Positions 4,752 to 6,517 of a stretch of DNA of 6,517 nt are shown piece after piece (within the stretch, counting starts at the first letter, position 1; every line of letters starts with the position of its first letter). The DNA is from UBA1543 sp964596375 (GTDB lineage: Bacteria; Pseudomonadota; Zetaproteobacteria; Mariprofundales; Mariprofundaceae), in the NCBI GenBank assembly GCA_964596375.1, contig CAZQTO010000117.1:1-6517 (forward strand). Reading direction: 5' to 3'. Both the position numbers and the translations under genes were made by a program. Under the pieces are notes generated by a model, which saw only the letters and a list, made by a program, of their open reading frames with translations, did no database searches and was not told the origin of the DNA.

Positions 4752-5806
4752 CTAATCACCAATCACCAATCACCAGTCACTCTTCTGCGGCCGGGTCGCA
4801 GAAGGTTCTTGTAACCGGTGCGGCCGGGTTTATCGGTTCGCACTTGACGATTCGCCTGCTGGAGCGGGGCGATGAGGTGGTCGGTCTGGATAATCTCAAC
4901 GATTACTATGAGGTCAGCCTGAAAGAGGCGCGGCTGGCACGGTTCTCCGGGCATAAAAACTTCCGTCTGGTGAAGATGGAGCTTTCCGACCGTGCAGCTG
5001 TGGAAGCCCTGTTCGCCAAAGAGAAATTCGACAAGGTGGTCAATCTGGCCGCACAGGCAGGGGTGCGCTACTCGCTGGAAAATCCGCACGCCTATATCGA
5101 CAGCAATATCGTCGGCTTTATGAATATCCTTGAGGGCTGCCGCCACCATCAGGTGAAGCATCTGGTTTATGCGTCCTCGAGCTCTGTCTATGGCGCCAAT
5201 GAATCCATGCCGTTCTCGGTGCACGACAATGTCGATCACCCCTTGTCCTTATATGCGGCAAGCAAAAAAGCCAACGAATTGATGGCCCATACCTATTCGC
5301 ACCTTTACGGCCTGCCGACAACAGGGCTGCGCTTTTTCACCGTGTATGGCCCATGGGGCAGGCCGGATATGGCCCTGTTTCTGTTTACCAAGGCCATACT
5401 CGAAGGCAGAGCGATTGATGTGTTCAACCATGGCAAAATGAAACGTGATTTCACCTATATCGACGATATCGTCGAGGGGGTGATGCGCACCCTGGATCAT
5501 ACGGCACAGGGCAATCCCGGCTGGGATGGAAAGAAACCGGATCCGGGCACAAGCAGGGCCCCCTGGCGGGTGTATAACATCGGCAATGCCAGCCCTGTTG
5601 AGTTAATGGATTATATTTCCGCCATTGAAAAGGCGCTTGGTATGAAGGCCGAGATGAATATGCTGCCCCTGCAGGCGGGCGATGTGCCGGCAACCTCGGC
5701 GGATGTGGAAGACCTTGTCAGGGATGTCGGCTACCGCCCTTGTACACCGGTCGCGCAGGGCGTTGCCAATTTTGTGCAGTGGTACAGGGATTACTACAAG
5801 GTCTAG
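4748..5806 (+). CDS. UDP-glucuronate 4-epimerase-like NAD-dependent epimerase with repeat-derived N-terminus
   Basis: A 352-residue extended short-chain dehydrogenase that interconverts C4 epimers of a UDP-sugar, most like UDP-glucuronate 4-epimerases (UDP-GlcA to UDP-GalA) of capsule and LPS loci. Seen: NAD motif GAAGFIGSHL (24-33), GLDNLNDYYEVSLKEARL (46-63), AAQAGVRYS (101-109), Ser-rich ASSSSVYG (142-149), catalytic YAASK (169-173), and RFFTVYGPWGRPDMA (195-209), which is typical of this branch and unlike TviC/WbpP. Residues 1-18 are atypical: family members begin a few residues before KVLVTG, while here the extension is encoded by the heptamer repeat and a short joint. No other in-frame ATG, GTG or TTG lies between 4748 and the NAD motif, so the ATG at 4748 is the only workable start. 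It overlaps the preceding stop and has GGAG at 4733-4736, 11 nt upstream. Translation is probably coupled to the four-helix-bundle gene. The exact sugar is inferred from family only. Confidence 0.9.
   Translation: MTNHQSPITSHSSAAGSQKVLVTGAAGFIGSHLTIRLLERGDEVVGLDNLNDYYEVSLKEARLARFSGHKNFRLVKMELSDRAAVEALFAKEKFDKVVNLAAQAGVRYSLENPHAYIDSNIVGFMNILEGCRHHQVKHLVYASSSSVYGANESMPFSVHDNVDHPLSLYAASKKANELMAHTYSHLYGLPTTGLRFFTVYGPWGRPDMALFLFTKAILEGRAIDVFNHGKMKRDFTYIDDIVEGVMRTLDHTAQGNPGWDGKKPDPGTSRAPWRVYNIGNASPVELMDYISAIEKALGMKAEMNMLPLQAGDVPATSADVEDLVRDVGYRPCTPVAQGVANFVQWYRDYYKV
4751..4780 (+). repeat. Right inverted repeat of the cassette, encoding the epimerase N-terminus
   Basis: Four consecutive units, ACTAATC, ACCAATC, ACCAATC and ACCAGTC, then AC. 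Read on the other strand they are GTGAYTR heptamers like those at 4321-4350. The block starts at the final base of the four-helix-bundle stop and is read in the epimerase frame as residues 2-11 (TNHQSPITSH). Confidence 0.85.
4782..4804 (+). repeat. Perfect 8-bp hairpin at the cassette-epimerase junction
   Basis: CTTCTGCG (4782-4789) pairs perfectly with CGCAGAAG (4797-4804) around a 7-nt loop. It starts two bases after the right inverted repeat and lies inside the epimerase reading frame (residues about 12-19). There is no T run, so it is not a terminator. It may be an insertion-junction feature or may affect translation of the epimerase. Confidence 0.5.
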
Positions 5807-5817
5807 CTGAAATGTAT

Positions 5818-5849
5818 GGCGCATGGCGCCTGAGGCGGTAGAGCTGCCT
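5818..5849. other. Two short hairpins between convergent genes
   Basis: The 57-nt gap between the epimerase and thyA stops holds two adjacent small stems: GGCGC (5818-5822) with GCGCC (5826-5830), and AGGCGG (5833-5838) with CTGCCT (5844-5849), the latter including a G-T wobble. Neither strand has a T run after them, so intrinsic termination is doubtful. They could act as RNA 3'-end stabilisers or be incidental. Confidence 0.3.
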
Positions 5850-5863
5850 GTGTGCGCCCGGGG

Positions 5864-6517
5864 CTAGATGGCAATGGGCGCACGAATACCGGGGTGAGAC
5901 TGGTAATCGACAAGCTCGAAATCATCAAACGTAAAATCAAACAGAGACTTCACATCCGGGTTCAGGCGCATCTCTGGCAGGGGGAAGGTATCACGCGCAA
6001 GCTGGGTTTCGACCTGCTCGGCGTGGTTGGAATACAGGTGTGCATCGCCGAAGGTATGCACGAAATCACCCGGCTTGAGCTTGCACACCTGGGCCAGCAT
6101 CATGGTGAGCAGGGCATAAGAGGCGATATTGAACGGTACGCCGAGGAAGATGTCGGCGCTGCGCTGGTATAACTGGCAGGACAGGCGGCCATCGGCTACG
6201 TAGAACTGAAAGAATGCATGGCAGGGGGCCAGGGCCATCTTGCCCTGTGCCACATTGGCCTGTGGGCTGATGGATTCATCCGGCAGATCGGACACATTCC
6301 AGGCAGAGATAATAAGGCGGCGCGAGTCGGGCCGGGTCTTGATCTGCTCGACCAGTTCGGCGATTTGATCAATATGACGTCCGTCCGGGGTCGGCCAGTT
6401 GCGCCACTGGTAACCGTACACCGGGCCGAGATCGCCGGCTTCATCGGCCCATTCATCCCAGATTTTAACGCCATTGTCGCGCAGGTAGGCGGTGTTGGTT
6501 TCGCCTTTGATGAACCA
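5864..6517 (-). CDS. thyA: Thymidylate synthase, C-terminal 217 residues (5' end outside window)
   Basis: Thymidylate synthase makes dTMP from dUMP using methylene-tetrahydrofolate in the cytoplasm. The reading frame enters at the right edge with WFIKGETNTAYLRDNG and ends in TAG at 5864. Recognisable blocks: IWDEWADEAGDLGPVYGYQW, the phosphate-binding DSRRLIISAWN, the catalytic cysteine in MALAPCHAFFQFYVADGRLS, CQLYQRSADIFLGVPFNIAS, the DAHLYSNH nucleotide-contact segment, and the usual C-terminal HPGIRAPIAI. Compared with E. coli ThyA from memory, about 60 N-terminal residues are missing off the window, and there are about 13 extra residues just before the catalytic loop (SDLPDESISPQANVAQGK), an insertion seen in other bacterial ThyA proteins. 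The GTG at 6421 is internal, not the start. It converges on the epimerase gene with 57 nt between stops and is unrelated to the sugar module. Confidence 0.96.
   Translation of the reverse strand, partial: WFIKGETNTAYLRDNGVKIWDEWADEAGDLGPVYGYQWRNWPTPDGRHIDQIAELVEQIKTRPDSRRLIISAWNVSDLPDESISPQANVAQGKMALAPCHAFFQFYVADGRLSCQLYQRSADIFLGVPFNIASYALLTMMLAQVCKLKPGDFVHTFGDAHLYSNHAEQVETQLARDTFPLPEMRLNPDVKSLFDFTFDDFELVDYQSHPGIRAPIAI

Larger units (their letters stand above)
4321..4780 (+). mobile_element. Putative four-helix-bundle gene cassette bounded by heptamer inverted repeats
   Basis: A 460-bp unit with a 30-nt inverted repeat at each edge and a single gene (4386-4751) between. The right repeat starts at the last base of the gene's stop codon. 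The unit sits between two genes that would otherwise form a sugar-biosynthesis operon and disturbs the start of the second. I see no target-site duplication and no transposase, so movement, if any, would be in trans. The repeats and layout are seen directly; that the unit is mobile is inferred. Confidence 0.5.

Noticed and set aside
4321..4780. CRISPR array suggested by repeated short units at both ends
   Set aside because: The units are contiguous 7-nt tandem repeats without unique spacers, and the two blocks are inverted relative to each other.
5852..6172. Rightward 106-codon open frame at 5852-6172
   Set aside because: Antisense to thyA, whose frame shows the catalytic and substrate-binding motifs. 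This frame is a shadow.

Overview
The window is bacterial chromosomal DNA, most likely from a proteobacterium. A ThyA of the proteobacterial type, a TviB-family nucleotide-sugar dehydrogenase and a tRNA gene encoding its own CCA end support this. I cannot fix the genus. Most genes are moderately GC-rich. The stretch from about 1380 to 2950 is visibly richer in A and T and looks acquired.

Layout. (1) 1-33 is the 3' end of a tRNA gene whose 5' part lies outside the window; a strong terminator follows at 64-92. (2) The last 18 nt of that tRNA recur almost perfectly at 476-493, exactly 460 nt downstream, followed at once by a second strong terminator (499-526). Between the copies is one small leftward gene for a 51-residue zinc-ribbon-like protein with its own promoter and ribosome binding site. 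This looks like a very small tRNA-targeted insertion, or the collapsed remnant of a larger island, with no integrase. (3) 590-1294 encodes a membrane-anchored DUF2726 protein with a C-terminal topoisomerase-type C4 zinc finger. (4) 1381-2799 encodes an AT-rich AlbA_2 (Schlafen-like) and GHKL-ATPase regulator. A 39-codon leftward reading frame (2796-2915) overlaps its end and looks like a small gene or the tail of a truncated one. (5) 3017-5806 is a nucleotide-sugar module: a TviB-type UDP-N-acetylhexosamine dehydrogenase and a UDP-glucuronate 4-epimerase-like SDR enzyme, split by an inserted gene for a four-helix-bundle (S23 / 23S rRNA intervening-sequence) protein. (6) 5864 to the right edge is the leftward C-terminal 217 residues of thymidylate synthase, convergent with the epimerase.

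How the genes fit together. The dehydrogenase and epimerase would supply acidic nucleotide sugars for a capsule, O-antigen or exopolysaccharide, but their family-level substrates do not match as a simple two-step pathway. The most interesting structure is the 460-bp four-helix-bundle cassette (4321-4780). It is bounded by 30-nt inverted repeats, each made of four degenerate heptamers (GTGAYTN). Its right repeat forms the first codons of the epimerase, and the cassette's stop codon overlaps the epimerase start as ATGA. The insertion therefore appears to have replaced the epimerase's native start and placed it under translational coupling to the inserted gene.
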